This document shows positions 1-8,430 of a DNA stretch of 64,000 nucleotides, piece by piece. The stretch's first letter is position 1. Each line of letters begins with the position of its first letter. Made by a program: the position numbers and the translations under genes. Below the pieces are notes generated by a model. That model was not told the DNA's origin and made no database searches. It was given only the letters and a program-made list of their open reading frames with translations. Source of the DNA: Salibaculum halophilum (lineage in GTDB: Bacteria > Pseudomonadota > Alphaproteobacteria > Rhodobacterales > Rhodobacteraceae); assembly GCF_002094885.1 (NCBI RefSeq), contig NZ_MSIT01000009.1, positions 1 to 64,000 on the forward strand. The letters run 5' to 3'.

Positions 1-759
1 GCCGCCCCCGCCGCCCAGCGCCGCGGCGATGTCGCGGTAGGCCTGCGCGGCCGGCCCGTCGGGCGCGGCCTGCACCAGCGGGCGGCCGTCATCGCCGCAA
101 TCGACCACGTGCGGGTCAAGCGGCACGCTGCCAAGGAAATCGACGCCCAGGTCGCGGGAGATTGCCGCGCCGCCGCCTTGGTGGAAGATATGCGTGACCG
201 TGCCGCAGGACGGGCAGGTGAAACCGCTCATGTTCTCGATCACGCCCAGGATGGGCACGTTGACCTGTTCCATCATGCGCAGGCCCCGCTGTGCGATCTT
301 GAGGCTGACGTCCTGCGGCGTGCTGACCACCACCGCGCCGGACAGCGGGAAGGCCTGCGCCAGCGTCAGCTGGATGTCGCCGGTGCCCGGCGGCAAGTCC
401 AGCAGCAGCACGTCCAGTTCGCCCCAGTCCACTTGGCGGACGAACATCTGCAGGTATTTCGTCACCATGGGCCCGCGCAGGATCGCCGGCTTGTCGTCAT
501 CCGTCAGCATCGCCATGGAGATCACCTTGACCCCGTGCGCCCGCGCGGGGACGACCTTTTCGTCCGGGGTCATGGTGGGCTTGTCCGCCCCGATGCCCAG
601 CATGCGCGGAATCGAGGGGCCGTAGATGTCGGCGTCCACCACCCCCACGGCCAGGCCGGCCTCGGCCATGGCCACGGCGATGTTGGCGGTGACGGTGGAT
701 TTGCCCACGCCGCCCTTGCCGCTGCTGATGGCGATCATGCGAGGCTCTTGTCGGGTCAT
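1..759 (-). CDS. mrp: Mrp/ApbC-family P-loop ATPase, iron-sulfur cluster carrier (3' end outside window)
   Basis: Translation from the ATG at 759 gives a P-loop protein of the Mrp/NBP35 family: the deviant Walker A GKGGVGKST lies at about residues 14-22 and a conserved CPSC pair follows about 190 residues in. Family members carry Fe-S clusters on the CxxC cysteines and deliver them to apoproteins in the cytoplasm. The ATG is 1 nt after the stop of the MarR gene (TGAC-ATG), so the two are probably cotranscribed. The N-terminal DUF59/MIP18 domain of long Mrp proteins is absent: the P-loop comes almost immediately. 253 codons lie in the window and the C-terminus is cut off. Family assignment is firm; the cellular target is unknown. 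Confidence 0.9.
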   Translation of the reverse strand, partial: MTRQEPRMIAISSGKGGVGKSTVTANIAVAMAEAGLAVGVVDADIYGPSIPRMLGIGADKPTMTPDEKVVPARAHGVKVISMAMLTDDDKPAILRGPMVTKYLQMFVRQVDWGELDVLLLDLPPGTGDIQLTLAQAFPLSGAVVVSTPQDVSLKIAQRGLRMMEQVNVPILGVIENMSGFTCPSCGTVTHIFHQGGGAAISRDLGVDFLGSVPLDPHVVDCGDDGRPLVQAAPDGPAAQAYRDIAAALGGGGG

Positions 760-760
760 G

Positions 761-1351
761 TCAATCTCCTTCGGGGGGCGTCACGTCGCCATTCTCGGCT
801 GCGAAACTCGCGCACAGCCTGTCGATCTCGCTCCGGTCCAGGTCGGCGGCCATGCAGGCGCAATGCGCGCGCCCACCGCTGTCGGAAAAATGCGCGCAAT
901 CGCGGCACGACCCGAAGGCCGGTACATCGCGCTGCAGGGCCAGATCCGCCGCGATCCGCGTCAGCGTCGCCCGGAACCGGGCCTGCTCGCCCGCCTCCAG
1001 CGTGCCGATGATGCGCATCACTTCGGCCAGTGGGTCCTGGTCGAGCATGGCCGCGCCGCTGTCGGTCAGGTCGAAGCGCACGCTGCGCCGGTCCTGCTGG
1101 GACCGGCAGCGGACAAGCAGGCCCTGGCCCTCGAGCGACTTGATGATCTGCGAGGCGGTGCCGCGGGTCGTCGCCTGAAAGCCGGCAAAACCCGAGGGCG
1201 TGCGCGTGCTGTCATTGGCCCGAGCAAAGAACCGCAGGCAGGCCCATTGCGCCGGGGTCAGCCGGGCACCGCCGGTCTCGCACCGCGCGAGCCGGCCCAG
1301 GTGGACCAGCAGTTCGGCGATCATCTCGGGGTCGGCCGGGGCATGCGTCAT
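761..1351 (-). CDS. MarR-family regulator with C-terminal cysteine cluster
   Basis: 196 aa. Residues 10-130 fit a MarR winged helix: LTPAQWACLRFF, then a recognition region TRGTASQIIKSLEGQGLL and a wing with QQDRRSVRFDLTDSG. The last 50 residues are not usual for MarR proteins: C149-x2-C152, C164-x-C166 and C180, suggesting a metal or Fe-S site. It lies 69 bp downstream of the ferric-reductase-like gene and 1 nt before the Mrp-type ATPase, so it may sense redox or Fe-S status. A short inverted repeat GGTAG...CTACC at 1360-1379, just upstream of the ATG, could be an autoregulatory operator. The fold is confident; the ligand is inference. Confidence 0.85.
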   Translation of the reverse strand: MTHAPADPEMIAELLVHLGRLARCETGGARLTPAQWACLRFFARANDSTRTPSGFAGFQATTRGTASQIIKSLEGQGLLVRCRSQQDRRSVRFDLTDSGAAMLDQDPLAEVMRIIGTLEAGEQARFRATLTRIAADLALQRDVPAFGSCRDCAHFSDSGGRAHCACMAADLDRSEIDRLCASFAAENGDVTPPEGD

Positions 1352-1420
1352 GACCGTGAGGTAGCGATCCGAAACTACCCTGACAAGGGCGGGCGCGCGT
1401 GATACGGTGTTGCCGAGCTG

Positions 1421-2914
1421 TCAGCCCGCCGCAAGCACGAAAGCCGCCAGCCCGAGGCCCAGCCCCGCGCCCAGCGCCAGGAACCGCCGCCGCAGCCGCA
1501 GGTCGAGCCGCGAGGCCCCCTCGGAATAGTCGAACCGTTCGTACATGACACGGTCCATGGGCAGGCCAAGGTCGATCAGCGTTTCGGCCACCGCCGTCAC
1601 CATCGGCCCGGGGCCGCAGATCATCGCCATGGTGCGCTGCGGGTCGAGGCCGTGCAGCATCTGCCCCAGCCTGTCACGATCAAGCCGTCCCACCTCGCCG
1701 GGCCAATCCGGTGCGGCGGTCTCGCTCAGCAGCAGGGTCTGAAGGTCGAGGTCGCCGGCCGCTTCCGCGATCTCGTCGCCGCAGGCCAGGTTGTCGGGGG
1801 CGCCCACGGCGTAGGCCAGCCGCACCGGCCGGTCGTGGCCGCGCGCGCGCAGGTCGCGCAGCAGCCCCATGATCGGCGCGATCCCGACCCCGCCCGCGAT
1901 CAGCAGCACCGCGTCGTCGCCGTGCCCCTCCAGCGTGAAATGGCCGTAGGGTCCGTCCACGCCCACGGGCGTGCCGGGGGCCAGATCACCGATCCGGTCG
2001 GTGAAATCGCCCGCCTCCTTGACGATCAGGCTCAGGCCCGCGCGCCGGGGGCTGCCGGCAATGGAAAACGGGTGATCGAACAGCGGAAAGCGCCGCGCGC
2101 CTTCGGTGATCCAGACGAACTGCCCGGCGCGATAGGGCAAGGCCGCGGTGCCCGGCGCGGGCTGGATGTCGAGCTCCCACATGCGGTCGGCCCGCCGCGT
2201 GACCGAGGCCAGCCACCAGGGCCGCCGGTGCAGCCGCGCCCAGCGCAGCCCGTAAAGCACGGCCAGCAGGCCCGCCACCGCGGCCCCCACGCCCCACCAG
2301 TAGCCATGCAGCGCCCCGAGGACACTGAAGCGGCCGACGGTGGCCGCATGGTGCAGCCCGCCGGCGACGGCGGTGATTGCGAGGATCACATGCGCCCCGC
2401 GCCAGGCCTCGTAGCGCAGCGGCAGGCGCTCGCGCAGGGCCGAACCCAGAACCAGTAGCGCCAGCGCGCCCAGGGCGATGACGCCGGTGCGATAATCCGG
2501 CAGGGTCAGGTAGGCGACCAGCCGTTCGAGACCCAGCGCCGGGTCGGCCCGGACGGTCGGCACGACATAGGCCAGCGGGTGGACCACCAGCGCGCCCAGC
2601 ACCCACCAGGCGGCGGTCTTGTGAAAAGCCATCACCCGGTCAATCCCCAGCCGGCCGGAGATCAGTTGGAACCGGCCCGAGGTGACGAACTGCACCGCCA
2701 TGGCGGCCAGCCCGATTAGCCCCAGCCCCGCCGCGGCGATTTCCCAGGTGGCGGCCGGGGCGACAGGGCGCGTGAGGGCCAGCCCCAGCGGGGCGAGGCA
2801 GACCACCAGGTAGAGCAGCGCCACGAGGCCGACGGGCAGGCGCAGCCCATCGCCATTACCCGGTGTTTTGCCCGCGGTCCGACCGTTACCCTGTGACTGG
2901 CTCTTGTCCGGCAT
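1421..2914 (-). CDS. ferric-reductase-like transmembrane flavocytochrome (FRE/NOX-type oxidoreductase)
   Basis: 497 aa. About six membrane helices fill residues 25-225 and hold two histidine pairs spaced as in ferric reductases and NADPH oxidases: H98/H112 and H175/H188-189, likely ligands of two b hemes. Residues 235-340 form a FAD domain with HPFSIAGSP and GVDGPYGHF; residues 340-460 form an NAD(P) domain with GGVGIAPIMG and CGPGPMV. A hydrophobic C-terminal helix (about 478-496) is an extra. It should pass electrons from NAD(P)H across the membrane. The start has AAGGA 7 nt upstream. It diverges from the pentaheme cytochrome gene, a likely redox partner; the acceptor is unknown. Confidence 0.88.
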   Translation of the reverse strand: MPDKSQSQGNGRTAGKTPGNGDGLRLPVGLVALLYLVVCLAPLGLALTRPVAPAATWEIAAAGLGLIGLAAMAVQFVTSGRFQLISGRLGIDRVMAFHKTAAWWVLGALVVHPLAYVVPTVRADPALGLERLVAYLTLPDYRTGVIALGALALLVLGSALRERLPLRYEAWRGAHVILAITAVAGGLHHAATVGRFSVLGALHGYWWGVGAAVAGLLAVLYGLRWARLHRRPWWLASVTRRADRMWELDIQPAPGTAALPYRAGQFVWITEGARRFPLFDHPFSIAGSPRRAGLSLIVKEAGDFTDRIGDLAPGTPVGVDGPYGHFTLEGHGDDAVLLIAGGVGIAPIMGLLRDLRARGHDRPVRLAYAVGAPDNLACGDEIAEAAGDLDLQTLLLSETAAPDWPGEVGRLDRDRLGQMLHGLDPQRTMAMICGPGPMVTAVAETLIDLGLPMDRVMYERFDYSEGASRLDLRLRRRFLALGAGLGLGLAAFVLAAG

Positions 2915-2968
2915 CTCGGCGTCCTTTCCCTGCTGGGGCCTGTCTCGTCCTGCGGTGCGCCCGCGTCG

Positions 2969-3010
2969 TTGATTTCGGTCAACCGCCTGTCACGGATACT
3001 GTGCTACACT
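2969..3010 (+). promoter_or_regulatory. FNR/CRP-superfamily box with downstream -10 element
   Basis: TTGATTTCGGTCAA at 2969-2982 matches the FNR-type consensus TTGAT-N4-ATCAA at 9 of 10 positions. A -10-like TACACT lies at 3005-3010. A transcript starting about 7 nt later (near 3017) would put the box centre (2975.5) at -41.5, the class II activator position. The site lies in the 144-bp divergent region between the flavocytochrome and cytochrome c genes. FnrL or a Dnr/Nnr-type regulator is the likely binder; which one cannot be told. Confidence 0.65.
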
Positions 3011-3058
3011 AACGGATAAGTGATGCAGACCGCGATGGCCGAGCCAGGAGACCCCGCC

Positions 3059-4138
3059 ATGCCCGTTTCGATCAAGCCCCTTGCCCTGACAGTATTTCTT
3101 CTGGTCCCGTCCGCGCCGCTGGACGCACACGAGATGAGCCTGACCGACATCACCGAGGCCTGGCTGATGGGGCCGCACGCCGACCATGATTCGTCCTCGT
3201 TCACGCATTGGAACGCGGACGGCGCGGTGCCCGAGGCCTGCGCCGCCTGCCATTCCGAAACGGGCATGCTCGACTGGCTGGGCGCCGACGGCACCGAGGC
3301 CGGCGTCGTTAACCACCCCGGCACGATCAACACGGTGATCGGCTGCGCCTCTTGCCACGTTTCCGAGGCCGAGGCGCTGGACGCGGTGCCCTTCCCCTCG
3401 GGCGTGGAGGTCTCGGGGCTGGGCGGCAACGCGACCTGCACCATGTGCCATTCCGGCCGCGCCGCGACCGGCGACGTGACCGCGGCGACCGCCGACATGG
3501 ACCTCGATACGGTGTCCGCCGACCTGTCCTTCATCAACGTCCATTACGGGGTCGCCGCTGCCACGATGCACGGCTCAGAGGTCAGCGGCGGCTTCGAATA
3601 CGAGGGGCAGACCTACGCCGGGCGCTTTGCCCATGTGCCCAGCGCCAACACCTGCCTCGACTGCCACGAGCCGCACACCACCGAGGTCGCCACCGACGGC
3701 TGCGCGGCCTGTCACCAGGGGGTCGACGACATCACCGCGATCCGCACCCAGCCCGCCGATTTCGACGGCGACGGCGTGACCAGCGGCGGCATCCGCGACG
3801 AGATCGACGGCCTGCACGCCCGCCTTGACGCGGCGATCCGCGCCTACGCGTCCGAGGTCGCGGGCCAGCCCATCGGCTACAACGCCGACAGCTATCCATA
3901 TTTCTTCATCGACGGAAACGATGACGGGACCATCGACGCGGGCGAGGCGATCTTTCCCAACCAGTATGACAGCTGGACGCCGCGCCTGCTGATGGCGGCC
4001 TACAACTACCAGGTGGTCGCCAAGGATGGCGGGGCCTGGGCGCACAACCCGCGCTACGCGCTGCAGCTGCTGCACGACAGCGTGCTGAGCCTCTCCGAAC
4101 GGGTCGAACTGGACACCGGCGGTATCGGGCGGCCCTGA
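3059..4138 (+). CDS. periplasmic pentaheme cytochrome c with EF-hand-like loops
   Basis: 359 aa from the ATG at 3059, chosen because AGGAG lies 8 nt upstream and a signal peptide begins there (MPVSIKPLALTVFLL, predicted cleavage after LDA). Five CxxCH heme motifs: CAACH, CASCH, CTMCH, CLDCH and CAACH. The C-terminal half has two calcium-loop-like motifs, DFDGDGVTSG and DGNDDGTIDAGE, the second a full EF-hand pattern; the last 120 residues carry no heme motif. Transcribed divergently from the ferric-reductase-like gene behind a probable FNR box, it probably takes part in low-oxygen periplasmic electron transfer. I do not recognise a named family beyond multiheme cytochrome c. Confidence 0.88.
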   Translation: MPVSIKPLALTVFLLVPSAPLDAHEMSLTDITEAWLMGPHADHDSSSFTHWNADGAVPEACAACHSETGMLDWLGADGTEAGVVNHPGTINTVIGCASCHVSEAEALDAVPFPSGVEVSGLGGNATCTMCHSGRAATGDVTAATADMDLDTVSADLSFINVHYGVAAATMHGSEVSGGFEYEGQTYAGRFAHVPSANTCLDCHEPHTTEVATDGCAACHQGVDDITAIRTQPADFDGDGVTSGGIRDEIDGLHARLDAAIRAYASEVAGQPIGYNADSYPYFFIDGNDDGTIDAGEAIFPNQYDSWTPRLLMAAYNYQVVAKDGGAWAHNPRYALQLLHDSVLSLSERVELDTGGIGRP

Positions 4139-4167
4139 GGGCCGGTTGGCCCCGGCCGCTCCGGCCC
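4139..4167. terminator. possible shared terminator hairpin
   Basis: Perfect 7-bp inverted repeat GGGCCGG (4139-4145) / CCGGCCC (4161-4167) in the 34-bp gap between the convergent cytochrome c and ilvD genes. There is no T-run, so the role is inferred from position only. Confidence 0.35.
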
Positions 4168-4172
4168 GGGGG

Positions 4173-5930
4173 TCACAAGTCCATGTAGACGTGCTTTTCG
4201 GCCTTGCCGCCGGGGTGGGTCACCGCGCCCTTGTAGGTTTCGCCCACGAGTTCGGCGAATTTCCAGATGGCGCCGCTGGCATAGATCGTCTCGCGCGGGC
4301 CGGGCCAGTTTTCCTTGCGCCGGGCCAGCTCGTCATCCGACAGGTCCACGCTCAAGGCGCCGGTGATGGCGTCGATGGTGACGACATCGCCGGTCTCGAT
4401 CAGCGCGATGGGGCCGCCGTGCGCCGCCTCGGGGCCGACATGGCCGACACAGAATCCGCGCGTCGCGCCGGAAAAGCGGCCGTCGGTGATCAGCGCCACC
4501 TTCTTGCCCATGCCCTGCCCGGACAGTGCGGCGGTGGTGGCTAGCATCTCGCGCATGCCGGGCCCGCCCGCGGGGCCCTCGTTGCGGATCACGATGACCT
4601 CGCCTTCCGCATATTCGCGGGCGCGCACGGCGGCAAAGGCATCCTCCTCGCACTCGAAGACCCGCGCCGGGCCGGTGAAGACCTGGTTCTCGGCGGCGAT
4701 GCCGGCGACCTTCACGATGGCGCCCTGCGGGGCGAGGTTGCCCTTGAGGCCAACCACCCCGCCGGTCGCGGTCAGCGGTTTGTCGATGGGGTAGATCACG
4801 CGGCCATCGGCCTCGCGGTCGATGCGGTCCAGTTCCTCGCCGATGCTGTGGCCATTGGCCGTCAGGCAGTCGGCGTGGATCAGCCCGGCCTTGCGCAGCT
4901 CCTTCATCACCACCGGAATGCCGCCGGCCTCGTAAAGATCCTTGGCAACGTATTGCCCGCCGGGCTTGAGGTCCACGAAATAGGGGGTGTCGCGGAAGAT
5001 CTCGCAGACGTCGTCGAGGTAGAATTCGATCCCCGCCTCGTGGGCGATGGCCGGCAGGTGCAGCCCGGCGTTGGTCGACCCGCCGGTGGCGGCCACCACG
5101 CGGGCGGCGTTTTCCATGCTTTGCCGGGTGACGACGTCGCGGGCGCGGATGTTCTGTTCCAGCAGGGTCATCACCGCCCGGCCCGAGGCCTCGCCGTACT
5201 GGTCACGGGATTCGTAGGGCGCGGGCATTCCGCTCGAGTTCATCAGCGCCAGCCCGATCGCCTCGGACACGCAGGCCATGGTGTTGGCGGTGAACTGCCC
5301 GCCACAGGCCCCGGAACTGGGACAGGCCACCTTTTCCAGAAGCGCCAGCGCCTTGTCGGACAGCTGCTGGTTCTGGTGGCGGCCCACGGCCTCGAACATG
5401 TCCTGCACGGTCAGGTCGCGGGTGCGGAAATCGTCCGGGATCTCGTCGTCCTGCGGCGCCCGGCCCGGCAGGATCGAGCCGCCGTAAAGGAAGACCGAGG
5501 GCACGTTGAGCCGCACCATGGCCATCATCATCCCCGGCAGCGACTTGTCGCAGCCGGCCAGCCCCACCAGCGCGTCATAGCAGTGCCCGCGCATGGTCAG
5601 CTCGACCGTGTCGGCGATGGCCTCGCGGCTGGCCAGCGAGCTGCGCATGCCCTCGTGGCCCATGGCGATGCCGTCGGTCACGGTGATGGTGGTGAACTCG
5701 CGCGGGCTGCCCTGGCCCTCGGTCACGCCGGTCTTGACCGATTGCGCCTGGCGCGCCAGCGCGATGTTGCAGGGCGCGGCCTCGTTCCAGCAGGTGGCGA
5801 CCCCGACCAGAGGCTGGTGAATCTCTTCCTCGGTCATGCCCATGGCGTAGTAGTAGGACCGGTGCGGCGCGCGCTGCGGGCCTTCGGTCACATGGCGGCT
5901 GGGAAGCTTGGTCTTGTCGAACTTGGTCAT
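4173..5930 (-). CDS. ilvD: dihydroxy-acid dehydratase
   Basis: 585 aa, normal for IlvD. The enzyme dehydrates 2,3-dihydroxy-isovalerate and 2,3-dihydroxy-3-methylvalerate to 2-oxo acids in valine and isoleucine synthesis. Family cysteines for the Fe-S cluster are visible in [10 protein letters not shown] (about residue 47), GCDKSLPGM (about 127) and [10 protein letters not shown] (about 200). The C-terminal [19 protein letters not shown] motif is also typical. It is a single gene, convergent with the cytochrome c gene and 90 bp upstream of the transglycosylase gene in minus-strand order. No leader peptide or attenuator was seen. Confidence 0.97.
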   Translation of the reverse strand: MTKFDKTKLPSRHVTEGPQRAPHRSYYYAMGMTEEEIHQPLVGVATCWNEAAPCNIALARQAQSVKTGVTEGQGSPREFTTITVTDGIAMGHEGMRSSLASREAIADTVELTMRGHCYDALVGLAGCDKSLPGMMMAMVRLNVPSVFLYGGSILPGRAPQDDEIPDDFRTRDLTVQDMFEAVGRHQNQQLSDKALALLEKVACPSSGACGGQFTANTMACVSEAIGLALMNSSGMPAPYESRDQYGEASGRAVMTLLEQNIRARDVVTRQSMENAARVVAATGGSTNAGLHLPAIAHEAGIEFYLDDVCEIFRDTPYFVDLKPGGQYVAKDLYEAGGIPVVMKELRKAGLIHADCLTANGHSIGEELDRIDREADGRVIYPIDKPLTATGGVVGLKGNLAPQGAIVKVAGIAAENQVFTGPARVFECEEDAFAAVRAREYAEGEVIVIRNEGPAGGPGMREMLATTAALSGQGMGKKVALITDGRFSGATRGFCVGHVGPEAAHGGPIALIETGDVVTIDAITGALSVDLSDDELARRKENWPGPRETIYASGAIWKFAELVGETYKGAVTHPGGKAEKHVYMDL

Positions 5931-6020
5931 CTCGGGCCCTGTTGTCTGGCGCGGCGGTCAGCGCGTCTCGCACCTCTAGTAGCGCCAAGCGGCGGCTTTG
6001 GCAATCGCGCCCCGGCGCCG

Positions 6021-7157
6021 TTACTGCAGGCGCGCCAGCAGCGCCCGGTCGGCCTGCCCGGTGACCGCCAGCCCCTGCGCGGCCTGAAAATCACGGATCG
6101 CCGCCGCGCTCGCCGGGCCGATCACTCCGTCGATGGGGCCGACCTCGTATCCCCGCTTGGCCAGGGCGCGCTGCACCGCGATCCGGTCCGCGCGGGTCAA
6201 CCCGTTCGCATCGGGCGGAAAGCTGCCGCGCAACGGCCCGCCCCCGGCCAGCCGGTCGGCCAGGTGACCCACGGTGGCGGCGTAGAAATCCGAGTTGTTG
6301 TAGCGCTTGAGCACGTCGAAATTGCGCGTGACGGTAAAGCGCGGCCCGCCCGCCTGCGGCCGGATGGTCCGGCCCGACAGCGGGCCGGTGCCGGCCTCCT
6401 CGCCCCAGGGCAGGCCGCTGCGCCAGCCGTTGCGCGCCAGGTAGCTGGCGGTCGCGGCCAGCGCATCGGCCGGGTCGTCGCCCCAGACGTCGCGCCGTCC
6501 GTCGCCATCGAAATCCACGGCGTGGGCCAGATAGGATGTAGGGATGAACTGCGTGTGCCCCATGGCCCCGGCCCAGCTGCCGCGCAACCCGTCCGGCGTG
6601 GTCTCGCCCGCTTGCAGGATGCGCAGGGCGGCTATCAACTGATCTTCCCAGAAGGCGCCGCGCCGCCCGTCGAAGGCCAGCGTGGCGGTGGCCGAAACGA
6701 CCGGGATGCGCCCGCGGCGCTCCCCGAACGCGCTTTCCACGCCCCAGATGGCGGCGACGATGTGACGCGAGACGCCGAAGCGGGCCTCGATGGCCGCGAG
6801 GGTGCCCCCGTGCCGGCGCAGGGCCGCCCGGCCCCGCGCCAGCCGCGCGTCCGAGGTGGCGATGGACAGGTAATCCTCGAAACTGCGGCGGGTCTGGATC
6901 TGGGTGCGGTCGCGCCGCACCACCCCGGGCAGGTAGCCCGCCCCGGCCAGGCCAGCCTCCAGCGCGGCCGGCGAAATGCCCCGCGCCGCCGCGCGGCCGC
7001 GAAAGCCCGACAGCCAGGCGTCAAAGGCGGCGTTGGCCTGCGGGCGCAGGTCGGCGGGCAGCGCCGGGGTGTCCTGCGCGGGCACCGGCCCGGGGCCACA
7101 GGCGGCAAGGCTCCAGGCGGTCATCAGGGTCAGCAACCGGCGGCGGGTCGGAGTCAT
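6021..7157 (-). CDS. lytic murein transglycosylase, MltB type, lipoprotein with peptidoglycan-binding domain
   Basis: 378 aa from the ATG at 7157, chosen because it follows GGGGTG and starts a lipoprotein signal peptide (lipobox LAAC near residue 20). Residues 40-300 match the SLT_2/MltB domain: catalytic Glu in WGVESAFG, then GSWAGAMGHTQFIP and WGDDPADALAATASYL. The last 60 residues are a PG_binding_1 repeat (RALAKRGYEVGPIDGVIGP). It should cleave peptidoglycan glycan strands by forming 1,6-anhydro ends, anchored in a membrane and facing the periplasm. The reading frame extends 28 codons further upstream but lacks an RBS there. Confidence 0.92.
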   Translation of the reverse strand: MTPTRRRLLTLMTAWSLAACGPGPVPAQDTPALPADLRPQANAAFDAWLSGFRGRAAARGISPAALEAGLAGAGYLPGVVRRDRTQIQTRRSFEDYLSIATSDARLARGRAALRRHGGTLAAIEARFGVSRHIVAAIWGVESAFGERRGRIPVVSATATLAFDGRRGAFWEDQLIAALRILQAGETTPDGLRGSWAGAMGHTQFIPTSYLAHAVDFDGDGRRDVWGDDPADALAATASYLARNGWRSGLPWGEEAGTGPLSGRTIRPQAGGPRFTVTRNFDVLKRYNNSDFYAATVGHLADRLAGGGPLRGSFPPDANGLTRADRIAVQRALAKRGYEVGPIDGVIGPASAAAIRDFQAAQGLAVTGQADRALLARLQ

Positions 7158-7386
7158 CACCCCGCCACGATAGGCGGGCCGCCGGGACCCGGCAATCGGC
7201 CGTGCGGACCGCCGGCCGATCCTTGCCGGGGTTTTGCACAATCGTAACCCCGTTGCGTCACGGTGTCGGCGCGCGCCCTGCCGAGGGCGTTGCTTCCTTG
7301 TGTAACCAGTGTGTTGACGAGCATCCGGGTAACGGTGCGGGCCTTGCGCCGCGGGCGCAGTGCCCGGTTTCCGGCTGCCGGCCAGA

Positions 7387-8430
7387 TCACTCGTAGCCGG
7401 TCATTTCCAGATACCCCGTGCCGTCGTGGCTGCCGCTGACCGTGACCGGCCCCTCCCAGTAGGGCACGCTGACCCCCATCCAGGCGCGCGGGTTCAGCGC
7501 CGCAACGGTCACGTCCACCCCCCGCGCGGGAAGGTCCAGCCGCCAGCGGGTGGGCACCGTGCGCCCGGCGACCTCGGTCCGGGCCTGCGGCGCGGCGCTG
7601 ATCGCGCCATCGGGCAAGGCCGTCGTCGTGCCGTCCGGTTCGATCCATGTGCCCGAACTGTAGGTGCTCCCGTCGCTTTGGCGTAACTGGAACGCCATAA
7701 GTTTCGCGCCGCTCTCGAAGCTCAGGGAAAACCAGTCCCAGCCGTCCTGATCGGCCGCCAGCGGTTGCGAGGACCACTCGCGATCCAGCCAGGCCGCGCC
7801 GCTAACCGGCACACCACCCTCGGGCAGGGTCAGGGTGCCCGCGATCCGGTAGAAGGGCTGCGAGTAGTAATAACTCGCTTGCCCCTGGTCGGACTTGACC
7901 GAGTAGCCGCCGTCGCCGTGAAACACCAGCGGCCCCTCGGCCTGCAGGTTCATGTCGTAGGCGAAGTCCGGGCCTGTCGCCGTCAGCTCCATGTCGTCCA
8001 GCGACGGCCCGGCCATGCGCCAGTCGTCGATCCGGGCTTCGAACGGATCGGCCCGCACCCCCGCCTGGCCAATGCCGCCGCGGGCAAAGCGCTCGGTGAA
8101 GAAGTGAGCCTCGGGCGTGGTGACGGCAGCGTGGGCAAACCAGACCTGCGGGCTGTCCCAGCCCTCGCGCGCGCCCGGGGCGAGCGCCGAGCGGAACAGC
8201 GTCCATTGCAGGCCGTAGCGCCGCCCCTCCGGCCCTTCCAGATTGGCGGTCAGATACCACCACTCGATCCGGTAGTCGGGATGCGGGCCGTGATCGGCGG
8301 GAAAATCGAACGCCGGGTCGGGGGCGGGGGCGGCAAAGCCCTCGGCCTCGGTGCCCATGCCGGCAAAGCCCTGCGCCAGCGCGGGCGTGGCCAGAAGCGC
8401 CAGACAGAACAGGATCACCTTACGCGTCAT
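7387..8430 (-). CDS. AttH/CrtC-like lipocalin-fold protein, partner of the ABC exporter
   Basis: 347 aa from the ATG at 8430; the frame could also open at TTG 8436. It overlaps the end of the permease gene by 11 nt. A signal peptide (MTRKVILFCLALLATPALA) is followed by the AttH/carotenoid 1,2-hydratase-like domain, with HPDYRIEWWYLTANL, GLQWTLFRSA and AAWLDREWSSQPL. The order ATPase, permease, lipocalin-like protein matches the att-type ABC system of Agrobacterium, so a role binding or releasing a hydrophobic exported molecule is more likely than carotenoid hydration. No crt genes lie nearby. Substrate unknown. Confidence 0.85.
   Translation of the reverse strand: MTRKVILFCLALLATPALAQGFAGMGTEAEGFAAPAPDPAFDFPADHGPHPDYRIEWWYLTANLEGPEGRRYGLQWTLFRSALAPGAREGWDSPQVWFAHAAVTTPEAHFFTERFARGGIGQAGVRADPFEARIDDWRMAGPSLDDMELTATGPDFAYDMNLQAEGPLVFHGDGGYSVKSDQGQASYYYSQPFYRIAGTLTLPEGGVPVSGAAWLDREWSSQPLAADQDGWDWFSLSFESGAKLMAFQLRQSDGSTYSSGTWIEPDGTTTALPDGAISAAPQARTEVAGRTVPTRWRLDLPARGVDVTVAALNPRAWMGVSVPYWEGPVTVSGSHDGTGYLEMTGYE

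Noticed and set aside
4848-7247. A 799-codon open frame on the plus strand opposite ilvD and the transglycosylase
   Set aside because: Same antisense pattern; no motif, no RBS, and the opposite genes are certain.
7228-7251. Inverted repeat GGGGTT / AACCCC upstream of the transglycosylase gene
   Set aside because: Only 6-bp arms with a 12-nt gap; no promoter elements line up and chance is likely. The 229-bp gap 7158-7386 shows nothing else.
7387-8430. Assignment as carotenoid 1,2-hydratase (CrtC)
   Set aside because: The lipocalin fold is related, but the gene is coupled to an ABC exporter and no carotenoid genes are present.
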